Shown here piece after piece: positions 33,356 through 41,494 of a stretch of DNA of 44,249 nucleotides. The notes under the pieces are model-generated. The model ran no database searches. It was not told the DNA's origin and saw only the letters and a list, made by a program, of their open reading frames with translations. The stretch is from NCBI GenBank assembly GCA_947649645.1, contig CANSSP010000025.1:1-44249 (forward strand), given 5' to 3'. Each line of letters starts with the position of its first letter. Position 1 is the stretch's first letter. Position numbers and translations under genes: made by a program. Source of the stretch: an uncultured Roseburia sp. (GTDB lineage: Bacteria; Bacillota; Clostridia; Lachnospirales; Lachnospiraceae).

Positions 33356-34205
33356 TACGCAGGTAAGGCGTTCCATAGAAAAAGTGAAAAAGAAAATCGA
33401 AAATGCTGACGCTGTTGTAATCGGCGCAGGTGCGGGACTGTCTGCTTCTGCCGGATTTACCTATTCCGGGAAACGCTTTGAAGATCATTTTGCGGACTTT
33501 ATAGAAAAATATGGTTTTAATGATATGTATTCCGCAGGCTTTTACCCATACAGGACATTAGAGGAATATTGGGCATATTGGAGCCGTTACATTTTTATCA
33601 ACCGTTACCAAAGTGCGCCGAAATCTGTTTATAATGATTTATACAATCTGGTACAGGACAAAGACTATTTTGTTTTGACGACCAATGTAGACCACTGTTT
33701 CCAAAAGGCGGGTTTTGATAAACACAGACTGTTTTATACGCAGGGCGATTATGGGTTGTGGCAATGCGGGGAGCCTTGTCACGATACGACTTACGATAAT
33801 GAAACCATTATTAAGAAAATGGTTGCCGAACAGGAAAATATGCGTATTCCGTCCGGGCTAATCCCCCATTGTCCCGTATGCGGTGCGCCTATGTCAATGA
33901 ATTTAAGGGCAGATAGTACCTTTGTTGAAGATAGCGGCTGGCATACAGCGGCTAAGCGATATCAGGACTTTTTACGCCGTCATAAAGGATTAGACATTTT
34001 ATATCTGGAATTGGGTGTTGGCGGCAATACGCCGGGAATTATCAAATACCCATTCTGGCAGATGACATATAGCAATCCCAATGCTGCTTATGTATGTATC
34101 AACCTTTCGGGAGCCTTTATTCCGGCAGAAATCAAGAAGCAGTCCATTTGTATTGATCATGATATTGGAGATATTCTGAAACAGCTTACAGCAAACGTAT
34201 TTTAA
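33306..34205 (+). CDS. Class M sirtuin (SirTM), protein ADP-ribosyltransferase-like
   Basis: This 299-residue Sir2-family protein has the NAD-binding GAGAGLSASAGF (about 39-50), TTNVDHCFQKAGF and two Cys pairs (CGEPC and CPVC) of an intact zinc ribbon. The family, found beside zinc macrodomains in Staphylococcus and Streptococcus, ADP-ribosylates a lipoylated GcvH-like carrier under oxidative stress and is reversed by the macrodomain. Here the macrodomain is present but no GcvH-like or lipoate-ligase gene is adjacent, so the substrate is uncertain. The start at 33306 lies inside the macrodomain gene after GGAGGTGG; the overlap implies coupling. A perfect hairpin follows. Confidence 0.92.
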   Translation: MYSKTATTKSISSYWDNTQVRRSIEKVKKKIENADAVVIGAGAGLSASAGFTYSGKRFEDHFADFIEKYGFNDMYSAGFYPYRTLEEYWAYWSRYIFINRYQSAPKSVYNDLYNLVQDKDYFVLTTNVDHCFQKAGFDKHRLFYTQGDYGLWQCGEPCHDTTYDNETIIKKMVAEQENMRIPSGLIPHCPVCGAPMSMNLRADSTFVEDSGWHTAAKRYQDFLRRHKGLDILYLELGVGGNTPGIIKYPFWQMTYSNPNAAYVCINLSGAFIPAEIKKQSICIDHDIGDILKQLTANVF

Positions 34206-34227
34206 CCAGATAAAAGTTCACAGGTCC

Positions 34228-34252
34228 CCTGTCCGGCTGACTGCCGGACAGG
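34228..34252. terminator. Hairpin between convergent SirTM and ABC genes
   Basis: CCTGTCCGGC-TGACT-GCCGGACAGG is a perfect 10-bp stem with a 5-nt loop. T-runs are weak on both sides (GGGCTTTCTG on plus), so it may act as a weak bidirectional terminator. Confidence 0.65.
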
Positions 34253-34307
34253 CCGGGCTTTCTGCGTCGGGCAGTTTACCTTCCGCTGACAGGCTGGGCC
34301 GGTTTTG

Positions 34308-35489
34308 CTATTTGATTTCAGTTTTCCGGTAAACCTGATATAGGACAGGCGGAAGAATACAAAAAAGAATGAAATACATGATCAGAATAATCGGGACAGC
34401 CCCAACTATTTTGTTGCCAATCTGATACAGGTTAAATGTTTTTATTGCGGTGCATACTTGCAGCAGCTGGTCTGGAAGAAGTCCCAGTACTTCTGACAAA
34501 ACAGATATTCCACTCAAAAATGATGGCATGAATAATAACATAAAAGGGATTGTTACCGCCAGCGCTTTTGAATGTGTTTTTGCAGATACCAGCATGGACA
34601 GAAACAGGATAAACAGATTTCCTAAATATCCACCCGAAACTGTCAGCAGATAATCCTGCAGGTATGTGATGTTATAAAAACTTTTCCAATTCGAAAATCC
34701 GTTTTGAATAGCGCAATCAGCTCCGCCGATTCCCAACACCGCTAAGACCATTCCCGAATACAGCATTATCGTTAGCCAGTAAATAGATGTCACTGCGATA
34801 AAACCTGCCTTTATTTTTGCGGCAATCGCTTTATTTCTGCCCGATTTGGCGGAAAAGAAAATGGAATCCGCTTTTAGCTGGATTTCATCTGAAAATATTC
34901 CCGATATCGGAAAAGCAGTAATTAAAACCAGAAGCATGATAATCGTAGGCGCATATTCCAATAGTGCTTTCCAACCGTCCGCATACTCATAATAAAAGGG
35001 TGTTTCCAGTTTCTCATATTGCGCAATTAAAAATTGCTGTTCCTGTTTGGAATAGCGCTGTTTCTGCTCGTCTGAATGTAACCATTCAGCCAGATTAGCC
35101 GTCCTCCTATCATAAAATGAACTGATTTCTTCCTGTGTAACGCTGTCTGCCCGGTAATAGTTATAGCTCTGAAAACCTCCATATGCCCGGTTTATCATAT
35201 CCCTTATGTCGGAGAATCCCTGTTTTTTGGAATATGCTTTATTGTTTTCGGTCACATCTTTGGAAAGATATTCTTCAGAATTGTTGATAAACGCATTTTT
35301 TTCCAACACTTTTCGTAATGCCGAAGCTGCAGCTATGCCTGTTGTGGTGCTTCCATTTTCGTCTACATAGCCGACAGATACAATGGCAAAATAACTGACA
35401 ACACATAAAGTAACCGCCAATATGATAAATATGATTTTATTGACAGGTTTTGAAAAGATTTTTTTTAGTTCAAAGTACGTCATTATCAT
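34308..35489 (-). CDS. ABC transporter permease (ABC-2 type)
   Basis: This 393-residue membrane protein has one N-terminal helix (NKIIFIILAVTLCVVSYFA), a large extracytoplasmic region of about 170 residues with many charged and Tyr residues, then about five further helices. One of these sits in TIIMLLVLITAFPISGIFSD and others near the C terminus. This is the shape of ABC-2 exporters such as those for peptides or bacitracin-like drugs. The start overlaps the end of the ATPase gene by about 20 bp and follows AAAGG. The substrate is unknown. It is the last gene of a sigma factor-led operon. Confidence 0.85.
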   Translation of the reverse strand: MIMTYFELKKIFSKPVNKIIFIILAVTLCVVSYFAIVSVGYVDENGSTTTGIAAASALRKVLEKNAFINNSEEYLSKDVTENNKAYSKKQGFSDIRDMINRAYGGFQSYNYYRADSVTQEEISSFYDRRTANLAEWLHSDEQKQRYSKQEQQFLIAQYEKLETPFYYEYADGWKALLEYAPTIIMLLVLITAFPISGIFSDEIQLKADSIFFSAKSGRNKAIAAKIKAGFIAVTSIYWLTIMLYSGMVLAVLGIGGADCAIQNGFSNWKSFYNITYLQDYLLTVSGGYLGNLFILFLSMLVSAKTHSKALAVTIPFMLLFMPSFLSGISVLSEVLGLLPDQLLQVCTAIKTFNLYQIGNKIVGAVPIILIMYFILFCILPPVLYQVYRKTEIK

Positions 35490-36357
35490 CACCAACCTTT
35501 TCTCCAAAATAGTATAAAAACACATCTTCAAGGGAAGGGCTGACGCATTCGGCTGTTTCACAAGGTTTTTCTGTTGAAATAATCCGTAAATATACGCCAT
35601 GATTATCCGATTTCATATTGGATACTTTATATCTTTTTGTTATAGAAGATACCGCCTGCTGCGGAACAAGGCAGTTCCAGACCTTTTCCGGCATAGTACT
35701 AATAATCTCGTCCAATGTTCCCTTATTTACGATTGCACCGTCTTTCATCATCAATATTTCATTAGCGATATACTCAATATCAGAAACAATATGGGTGGAC
35801 AGTAATACCAGGCGTTCCTCTGAAAGTTCACTTATCAAATTCCGAAAACGTATTCTTTCGTTTGGGTCAAGTCCTGCTGTCGGCTCGTCAAGTATTAAAA
35901 TCTCAGGGTTATTTAGCATTGCCTGTGCAATCCCGGCACGTCTTTTCATTCCGCCGGATAATTTTTTCATTTTTCTGTCAGCCACTTTTGTAAGTCCCAC
36001 TTTGAAAATCAATTCGTTTGTTCTTTTTCTCGCGACAGCAGGGCGTACTCCCTTGATTGCAGCAATATAGAAAAGATAGTCTTTTACGGTAAACTCCGGG
36101 TAAAAACCAAAATCCTGTGGCAGGTATCCCAATAAATTTCTGTATTCACCATCCATTTTAAAAATATCTTTTCCATTGCAATAGATATTTCCGTCTGTGG
36201 GTTTTAACAGAGTACACAACATTCTCATCAAAGTCGTTTTTCCGGCTCCATTTACGCCCAATAAACCGTACACTCCATTTGTCATAGTGAGGTTTATATG
36301 GTCTGCCGCAACAAATCTGCCAAATTCTTTTGTCAGGTTATCTAATTCCAATTTCAT
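35470..36357 (-). CDS. ABC transporter ATP-binding protein
   Basis: This 295-residue ATPase energises the neighbouring permease. Walker A is GVNGAGKTTL (residues 34-43), Q-loop YLPQDFGFYPEF, signature LSGGMKRRAGIAQAM, Walker B ILILDEPTAGLDP, and the H-loop STHIVSD. The last 90 residues are an added domain of the type found in drug or lantibiotic exporters, with Cys residues in CETAECVSPSLEDVF. GGGAGG precedes the ATG, two bases after the previous gene's stop. Operon structure suggests export of an antimicrobial or signal under sigma control. Confidence 0.95.
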   Translation of the reverse strand: MKLELDNLTKEFGRFVAADHINLTMTNGVYGLLGVNGAGKTTLMRMLCTLLKPTDGNIYCNGKDIFKMDGEYRNLLGYLPQDFGFYPEFTVKDYLFYIAAIKGVRPAVARKRTNELIFKVGLTKVADRKMKKLSGGMKRRAGIAQAMLNNPEILILDEPTAGLDPNERIRFRNLISELSEERLVLLSTHIVSDIEYIANEILMMKDGAIVNKGTLDEIISTMPEKVWNCLVPQQAVSSITKRYKVSNMKSDNHGVYLRIISTEKPCETAECVSPSLEDVFLYYFGEKVGDDNDVL

Positions 36358-36358
36358 T

Positions 36359-37102
36359 TCATTTTACCTCCCAGTAATGATTGCAGCAATGCAGTGTTCG
36401 ATAAATTGCATAAACCAGAAAAGCAAAAGTAATTCCAATAAAAATGAGCCAGAGGGGAAAAGTGATAGCAGTATATATTTTCTCATTCAAAATAACCAAA
36501 AGCCAGATTGCACTCCATGCGATACACATCATAATTGCTGTTGTTTCATTAAATGGATATTTGCTGCATAAAATTCCAAAGCAGATAGCCGCTGTTACTG
36601 TCATAGGAAATAGAAACTGCATGAAAAGCTGCGAAAACAAAAGATCCAGTGTAAAAGCCGCAGACATACAAAAAATAGTAATCAAAACAATATCCACACT
36701 GCCAGACAACAATATTCTCGCCGCGTATATCTGCCGCAGTGAATAATACGAAGTCGCTTCAATTTCCATCGACTGATACGTTTGATTTTTCCATAATTCC
36801 GGGATAATCAGAATAATAAACAAAGAGGCAGCCACTCCCAATATTCTTTGTTCAAGTTGCTCAATTTGCAGGGAAGGCAATACAGCCCATAACAAAAAGA
36901 GCAACAGCATCTGCAATAACCACCACCTCTTTCGTATCAAACGTAACTGTGTCCATAAAAATTCCCAATAAGTCAGTATGCGTTCCTGTTCAACGTAACA
37001 GTATACCTGTATTGATTTCCTTACAGTTTCGGTTATCTTTTGTTCATTTGGAATAATTTTTATACTATTCTTATATTCCCTGAGTTTTCCTTCTGGATCC
37101 AC
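36359..37102 (-). CDS. Multi-pass membrane protein linked to an ECF sigma factor
   Basis: This 247-residue protein starts with about 65 cytosolic residues (MDPEGKLREYKNSIKIIPNE) and then has six hydrophobic helices (for example WWLLQMLLLFLLWAVL and LFIILIIPELW). It lies between the sigma gene (four bases before) and the ABC ATPase gene (one base after), so coupling is tight. It may be the anti-sigma factor, with a cytosolic N-terminal sigma-binding region. The classic zinc anti-sigma motif HxxxCxxC is absent, so it could equally be an extra transporter component. I cannot assign a family with certainty. Confidence 0.7.
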   Translation of the reverse strand: MDPEGKLREYKNSIKIIPNEQKITETVRKSIQVYCYVEQERILTYWEFLWTQLRLIRKRWWLLQMLLLFLLWAVLPSLQIEQLEQRILGVAASLFIILIIPELWKNQTYQSMEIEATSYYSLRQIYAARILLSGSVDIVLITIFCMSAAFTLDLLFSQLFMQFLFPMTVTAAICFGILCSKYPFNETTAIMMCIAWSAIWLLVILNEKIYTAITFPLWLIFIGITFAFLVYAIYRTLHCCNHYWEVK

Positions 37103-37106
37103 AAAA

Positions 37107-37631
37107 TCACTCCTCTCTTAATAATTTTTCCAATCGCATTTTTGCCTGTTTGATACGGTACTTTACCAATGGCAGGCTTATTTGTAATATTTTGGATATT
37201 TCAGTGAGTTTCAATTCTTGAAAATAGCAAAGGACAATTACATCCTGCAATTCTTCCGGCAAATTGTTTAAAGCCGTTTCGATTGTAATTTTGTTAAGAA
37301 TGTCCTCTGTTTCCGATTGCCATAAACCATTTTGAATTTCTTTGGATTGTTTTTCTAATGGACTTTCCTTTATTTTTTTGTAATAGTCCCTACACAGATT
37401 ACCTGCTATGGTGTACAGATAATTCTGGGTTTTTCCAATATAATGGTAATCCGATAATTTTTCAAAAAAATGTAGAAAAGTTTCCTGTGTCAAATCTTCG
37501 GCGTATGATATATCAAGGCAATGATAGCGGCAATATTTTAATATTTTTTCGTAGTGTTTGCGAATAAATATATCAAAAGCATTTTCATTGCCACGTTTCA
37601 TTTTTTGTATTAACAGCAAATCAAAATCCAC
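37107..37631 (-). CDS. ECF-type RNA polymerase sigma factor
   Basis: This 174-residue sigma-70 family protein has only regions 2 and 4. Region 2 includes FDIFIRKHYEKILKYCRYHC and AEDLTQETFLHFFEKL. Region 4 includes LPEELQDVIVLCYFQELKLT, EISKILQISLPLVKYRIKQA. It would redirect RNA polymerase to its own operon and perhaps other genes when the membrane partner releases it. The start is a GTG with AAGGAGG upstream. The gene is A+T-rich compared with the flanking core genes. Confidence 0.93.
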   Translation of the reverse strand: MDFDLLLIQKMKRGNENAFDIFIRKHYEKILKYCRYHCLDISYAEDLTQETFLHFFEKLSDYHYIGKTQNYLYTIAGNLCRDYYKKIKESPLEKQSKEIQNGLWQSETEDILNKITIETALNNLPEELQDVIVLCYFQELKLTEISKILQISLPLVKYRIKQAKMRLEKLLREE

Positions 37632-37989
37632 AAAATCCTCCTTTCTCGTTATTGAAAGTCAATGCGTATTTTTTCTTTCTATTATGTATAACGAATGAGA
37701 GCTCCCAAAAGATAGTGCTGCCTCATATTTTTTATTTTTTCTCATTACATCAAGGAATTATATACAGAGTATGAAATGGCCGCAATCCTCTTTTACCTGT
37801 GATGCCGTCTGGAACATGGATGGAGGCATCTGCCATTCGGGCGTTGTCAACGTAATTTGCAGCCTGCGGAAAAAGATAAAGCAGGACAACAAAAACCAAT
37901 CACACAAAGTCTGGAAGTTCTTCTCACACTGTTATAGTGTACTTGCCGTTTCTCATAAGATATAGGGAAAACGCCAAAGGAGAAAGTTT
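37632..37989. other. A+T-rich gap with no supported gene
   Basis: About 360 bp between the divergent sigma and recombinase units. It holds promoter-like A+T-rich sequence near 37690-37770 and an inverted repeat ACACT-GTTAT-AGTGT (about 37926-37940). A plus-strand reading frame at 37771-37965 lacks a ribosome binding site. It may be decayed coding sequence, but I cannot name it. Confidence 0.5.
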
Positions 37990-38169
37990 ATGGCAAAAAC
38001 GGTTAATTCCCCTGTTCCCGATACCCGGGCACGAATGGAAAGTCTTTCCATAGATAAAATGAGGCTGACCATTACCAATATCTGCCCTGCCTTTCAAAAA
38101 AAGTCAGAACAGGAAACCCGACAGGAAATAGCAGCAAGACTCTGTCAGATTTTCAAAAAATATGCGTAA
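37990..38169 (+). CDS. Small protein upstream of the serine recombinase (59 aa)
   Basis: ATG 37990 follows AAAGGAG by 7 bp and opens a 59-codon frame that starts MAKTVNSPVPDTRARMESLS and ends ARLCQIFKKYA. It is basic, without membrane segments. Short basic proteins of this style (some called TnpW) occur next to large serine recombinases in clostridial mobile elements, and this one lies about 107 bp before the recombinase. The link is by position and general character only. Confidence 0.6.
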   Translation: MAKTVNSPVPDTRARMESLSIDKMRLTITNICPAFQKKSEQETRQEIAARLCQIFKKYA

Positions 38170-38182
38170 GCTGCCTGCAAAA

Positions 38183-38230
38183 CATTTCTTAAAACGAAAT
38201 GACCTGTCTGATGTTAAATTCCAATGGAAT
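38183..38230. repeat. Two inverted repeats just before the recombinase gene
   Basis: CATTTC-TTAAAAC-GAAATG (38183-38201) and ATTCCA-A-TGGAAT (38218-38230). Large serine recombinases often have their attachment site beside their gene, so these could mark it or be operators. Confidence 0.35.
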
Positions 38231-38275
38231 CTGATATTGGGTATTGCGTTTTAAGTTTTGGGAGGTAGATTCGAA

Positions 38276-39817
38276 ATGTATGATGCATTGTATGCGCGGC
38301 AGTCAATCGAAAAAAAGGACAGCATATCGGTAGAAAGCCAGCTTGAATACTGCAGATACGAAGCCCGCGGGGAGGCCTGTATCGAATATACGGACAAAGG
38401 TTTTTCGGGCAAGGATACAAATCGTCCCGGCTTTGAAACTATGATGAATGATATTCGTGCGGGGAAAATCAAACGTGTCATTGTCTACAAGCTTGACCGC
38501 ATCAGCCGTTCCATTCTGGACTTTGCAAACATGATGGAAATTTTTCAGAAATATCATGTGGAGTTTGTTTCTTCCACGGAAAAATTTGACACGTCCACAC
38601 CGATCGGCAGGGCGATGTTAAATATCTGTATCGTGTTCGCCCAACTGGAACGGGAAACCATACAAAAACGGGTAACGGACGCTTATTATGCAAGGTGCAA
38701 ACGTGGATTCTACATGGGCGGACGTATTCCCTACGGCTACCGTCTGGCGAGCACGGTCATTGACAATGTACGCACTTCCATGTATGAGGAAGTCCCGGAG
38801 GAAAGCCAACAGCTAAAGCTGATTTATTCCATGTATGCGGACACAGACAATTCTCTTGGAGATATTGTGCGGTACCTGAATGAACATCAGATTAAAAATC
38901 TGCGCGGTGCAGACTGGAATACCGCCCGTATCAGTGAAATGCTCCGCAATCCTGTGTACGTGGAAGCGGATATTGACGTCTACCGGTTTTTTCGAAGTCA
39001 GGGCGCAGACATCTGTAACCCGGCAAGTGATTTTACGGGTTATAATGCCTGCTATCTCTACAAGGGTACGGTTTCCTCTTCAGGAAAGCAGCGTGACCTG
39101 TCCGACAAAGAGATTGTGCTTGCGCCGCACAGGGGCTTTATTCCCTCTGGGACGTGGTTAGCCTGCCGCATACGGTGTCAGAACAACCGGCAGTCCACAA
39201 AGACCTGTAAACCGAAAAATTCATGGCTTGCAGGAAAGGTAAAATGTGGCAGATGTGGTTATGCGCTGATCATCCGCAAGGCAAAAACAAAGTGGGGACG
39301 CTACTTTGTCTGCAGTCAGTCGGGCAGCCGTGGAGCGGGCTGCACAGGCGCGGGCTGTACAGTTTATGCAGATGTTTTGGAAGAATATATGTTTGGCGCA
39401 ATCAGGGATAGGCTGTCGGAGTTTTCAGCTCTCAAAGAGAGCCCGCTTTCCTGCATATCTGATACAGAGGAAAAGGGCATGCAGGCATCCCCCCAAAAGA
39501 ACCTGGTAAAAAAAATCCGTCTGACACAGATTGAAGAAGAGATTGAAGAACTTCTCTCCAAAGTATCCGGGGCTGGCAACGTTCTGATGAAATATATAGA
39601 CGAAAAAGTATCAGAACTGGACGCGGAGCGAAAAGCCCTGCGGGAAGAAATCGTTACGGCAAATGGCACAGATACAGAGGGCAGACTAAAGCAGATAACG
39701 AATCATGTAAAAATATGGGAAACGCTCTCTTTCGAGGACAGACAGGGGGTAGTCGATACGCTCATCAAGGTCATTCGCATTGCAGACGGAAACATTGAGA
39801 TCACTTGGAACATTTAA
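38276..39817 (+). CDS. Large serine recombinase
   Basis: This 513-residue site-specific recombinase has three parts. The resolvase catalytic domain starts MYDALYARQSIEKKDSISVE with the nucleophile Ser10, then has YKLDRISRSILDF and FAQLERETIQKRV. The recombinase DNA-binding domain (about 150-300) includes GGRIPYGYRL. A zinc ribbon, with CGRCGYALIIRK and a second Cys pair in VCSQSGSRGAGC, leads to a coiled coil (IEEEIEELLSKV; LDAERKALREEI). The design fits integrases of ICEs, phages or Tn4451-like elements. GGGAGG precedes ATG 38276. The protein looks intact, but no conjugation or phage genes are near, so the element is either small or reduced. Confidence 0.95.
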   Translation: MYDALYARQSIEKKDSISVESQLEYCRYEARGEACIEYTDKGFSGKDTNRPGFETMMNDIRAGKIKRVIVYKLDRISRSILDFANMMEIFQKYHVEFVSSTEKFDTSTPIGRAMLNICIVFAQLERETIQKRVTDAYYARCKRGFYMGGRIPYGYRLASTVIDNVRTSMYEEVPEESQQLKLIYSMYADTDNSLGDIVRYLNEHQIKNLRGADWNTARISEMLRNPVYVEADIDVYRFFRSQGADICNPASDFTGYNACYLYKGTVSSSGKQRDLSDKEIVLAPHRGFIPSGTWLACRIRCQNNRQSTKTCKPKNSWLAGKVKCGRCGYALIIRKAKTKWGRYFVCSQSGSRGAGCTGAGCTVYADVLEEYMFGAIRDRLSEFSALKESPLSCISDTEEKGMQASPQKNLVKKIRLTQIEEEIEELLSKVSGAGNVLMKYIDEKVSELDAERKALREEIVTANGTDTEGRLKQITNHVKIWETLSFEDRQGVVDTLIKVIRIADGNIEITWNI

Positions 39818-39874
39818 CAAACAGCCATGAAAGTCTAAGCCACACAGTTTTGAGAACAATTTAATAAAAATCTG

Positions 39875-39904
39875 TTGATAAGCCAATACTAAATACCGTA
39901 TAAT
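39875..39904 (+). promoter_or_regulatory. Promoter of a decayed gene after the recombinase
   Basis: TTGATA (39875-39880), 18 bp, a perfect TATAAT (39899-39904), 46 bp before the frameshifted frame at 39951. Confidence 0.6.
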
Positions 39905-39950
39905 AATGAAAAAGAACATTCATAGAAAACAGCCGAAAGGAAGTGATACT

Positions 39951-40291
39951 ATGGCATCTGCAGCACAGGCAATCAGAAATCAGGAAATCCTAAAAACTGG
40001 GATTCCTTTCCCAAAGGCTATGAAGCTGCGGGATATGTAATTGAGCATTTATTTCAAGCCTTACAGTACATATTTAATCTTCTTTGTCGTGGAGGATTTC
40101 ACCATCACGGTAATCCGGGTCTTAAAAGACCGTATGTATTAATCCATTATCAAAAAGATGCAGAAAATCAACAGATAAATTTACTTCAATCCTCCCGCTT
40201 CGGTGAAGGTCTGCGGATGGTGCAGGATGAGCTTGACAGCAAAAACTTTTACGTCTGCAATCCGGAGTTTGACCCGAATTGTGGTAAATAG
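39951..40291 (+). pseudogene. Frameshifted gene remnant, family unknown
   Basis: ATG 39951 follows GAAAGGAAG and reads MASAAQAIRNQEILK before hitting a stop at 29 codons. Adding one A to the A-run near 39996 would continue the reading as NWDSFPKGYEAAGYVIEHLF to FYVCNPEFDPNCGK and a stop at 40289-40291, about 113 residues in all. The promoter and ribosome binding site are intact. I do not recognise the product. It probably belonged to the mobile element of the upstream recombinase. Confidence 0.55.
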
Positions 40292-40440
40292 AAAGCGATG
40301 TTTTATAAATACAGATAACAGGTGACTGCGTCATTTCTGAGGCGGAGTTTCCGGCAGAAGAGTACCCTGTCCGTATTTTTAATGAAGCGGGCAGGGTATC
40401 TGAATGTTCAGGGAAAGGTTCCTCTGGTATGTCAGTTACC
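40292..40440 (+). other. Possible coding remnant with hairpin
   Basis: The plus frame from about 40310 is open and reads ITGDCVISEAEFPAEEYPVR, which looks like real coding sequence without a start. It runs on into the methyltransferase region. TACCCTGTCCG (40363-40373) and CGGGCAGGGTA (40388-40398) form an 11-bp stem with one G-U. This may be the end of another broken mobile-element gene. Confidence 0.35.
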
Positions 40441-40470
40441 TTGTCTTTGATGATGAAATTGTGGTATAGT
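40441..40470 (+). promoter_or_regulatory. Promoter of the methyltransferase gene
   Basis: TTGTCT (40441-40446), 18 bp, TATAGT (40465-40470), 39 bp before the preferred start. Confidence 0.55.
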
Positions 40471-40509
40471 TTCATACATCAAAGACAAATTGGATTTTAC
40501 GGAGGAGAG

Positions 40510-41295
40510 ATGGTAAATCGGATGAACTATTCGGTAATGGACAAAACACAATTAAGGACGGCCTGGAAACAGGAGGAAGAGAGAGCACAGATTCGCGGCT
40601 GGGATTTTTCGCATATTCGTGGCAGGTATGATGAAGAGAAGGATTTGCCATGGGATTATGAGAAGATTATCAGACAGTATCTGAGTGATGACATGAATAT
40701 CCTGGATTATGATACTGGCGGGGGAGAATTTTTATTATCTTTAAAGCATCCGTTTCATAAAACAGCAGCAACAGAAGGATACCTTCCAAATGTGGAATTA
40801 TGCAGAGAAACATTGCTGCCTCTGGGGATTGATTTTAAGGCATGTGATAATCCGGCATCTATTCCGTTTGAAACGGAAAGATTTGATATGATTATTAACA
40901 GGCATGGAAATTTTGACGCCAGAGAATTGCATCGTCTGCTGAAAAAAGGTGGGATATTTGTGACAGAGCAGGTGGGCGAAGATAACGACAGAGACCTGGT
41001 TGAGATGGTGCTTCCGGGGACAGAGAAACCATTTCCTCACCTGAATGTGAGAGAGCAGAAAAAGGTATTTGAAGATGCGGGTTTCTGTATTATTAGAAAG
41101 GAAGAGGTCTATCGCCCTGTCAGGTTTTATGATGTGGGGGCGTTTGTGTGGTTTGCGCATATTATTGAATGGGAATTTCCCGGATTTTCGGTGGACAGGT
41201 GCTTTGAACAGTTGTTAAAAATGCAAAATATGATTGAAAACATGGGGAAGATAGAAGGAACGATTCACCGTTATCTGATCGTAGCGAAAAAATAG
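40510..41295 (+). CDS. Class I SAM-dependent methyltransferase
   Basis: This 261-residue cytosolic enzyme has a Rossmann-type methyltransferase core: motif I ILDYDTGGGEFLLSL (about 52-66), the acidic strand with TEGYLPNVEL, FDMIINRHGNFDAREL, and GGIFVTEQVG. The N terminus before it is helical and acidic or aromatic (GWDFSHIRGRYDEEKDLPWD). Proteins of this style are annotated as small-molecule or generic methyltransferases; the substrate is unknown. ATG 40510 follows GGAGGAG with a short 3-5 bp gap, and ATG 40522 is an alternative. The upstream continuation of the frame is likely a remnant of a different gene. The gene has its own promoter. Confidence 0.85.
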   Translation: MVNRMNYSVMDKTQLRTAWKQEEERAQIRGWDFSHIRGRYDEEKDLPWDYEKIIRQYLSDDMNILDYDTGGGEFLLSLKHPFHKTAATEGYLPNVELCRETLLPLGIDFKACDNPASIPFETERFDMIINRHGNFDARELHRLLKKGGIFVTEQVGEDNDRDLVEMVLPGTEKPFPHLNVREQKKVFEDAGFCIIRKEEVYRPVRFYDVGAFVWFAHIIEWEFPGFSVDRCFEQLLKMQNMIENMGKIEGTIHRYLIVAKK

Positions 41296-41352
41296 GTTAT
41301 TGGTATCTGTCTGCAATGTCATGAAACATTTTATAGAAATGCAGGAAAGAAG

Positions 41353-41388
41353 AAAAATTTCTCCCTTTTTGGAATTATGTACCCAGTG
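41353..41388 (+). repeat. Left 36-bp inverted repeat flanking the DUF2185 gene
   Basis: The repeat begins AAAAATTTCTCCC and ends ATGTACCCAGTG. It matches the reverse complement of 42323-42358 at 31 of 36 positions. Similarity stops at both edges. Confidence 0.85.
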
Positions 41389-41494
41389 GAAAATAACTTA
41401 TAAATGGCAGATAAAGTTTTTATAATCATATATATAATCGGAATTTGGTGATCAGATAAATTACAACGAACAATGTGAAACAGAGGTATATATT

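Noticed and set aside
37771..37965. 64-residue plus-strand frame before the recombinase unit
   Set aside because: There is no ribosome binding site and no recognisable composition; it was left as part of an unassigned gap.
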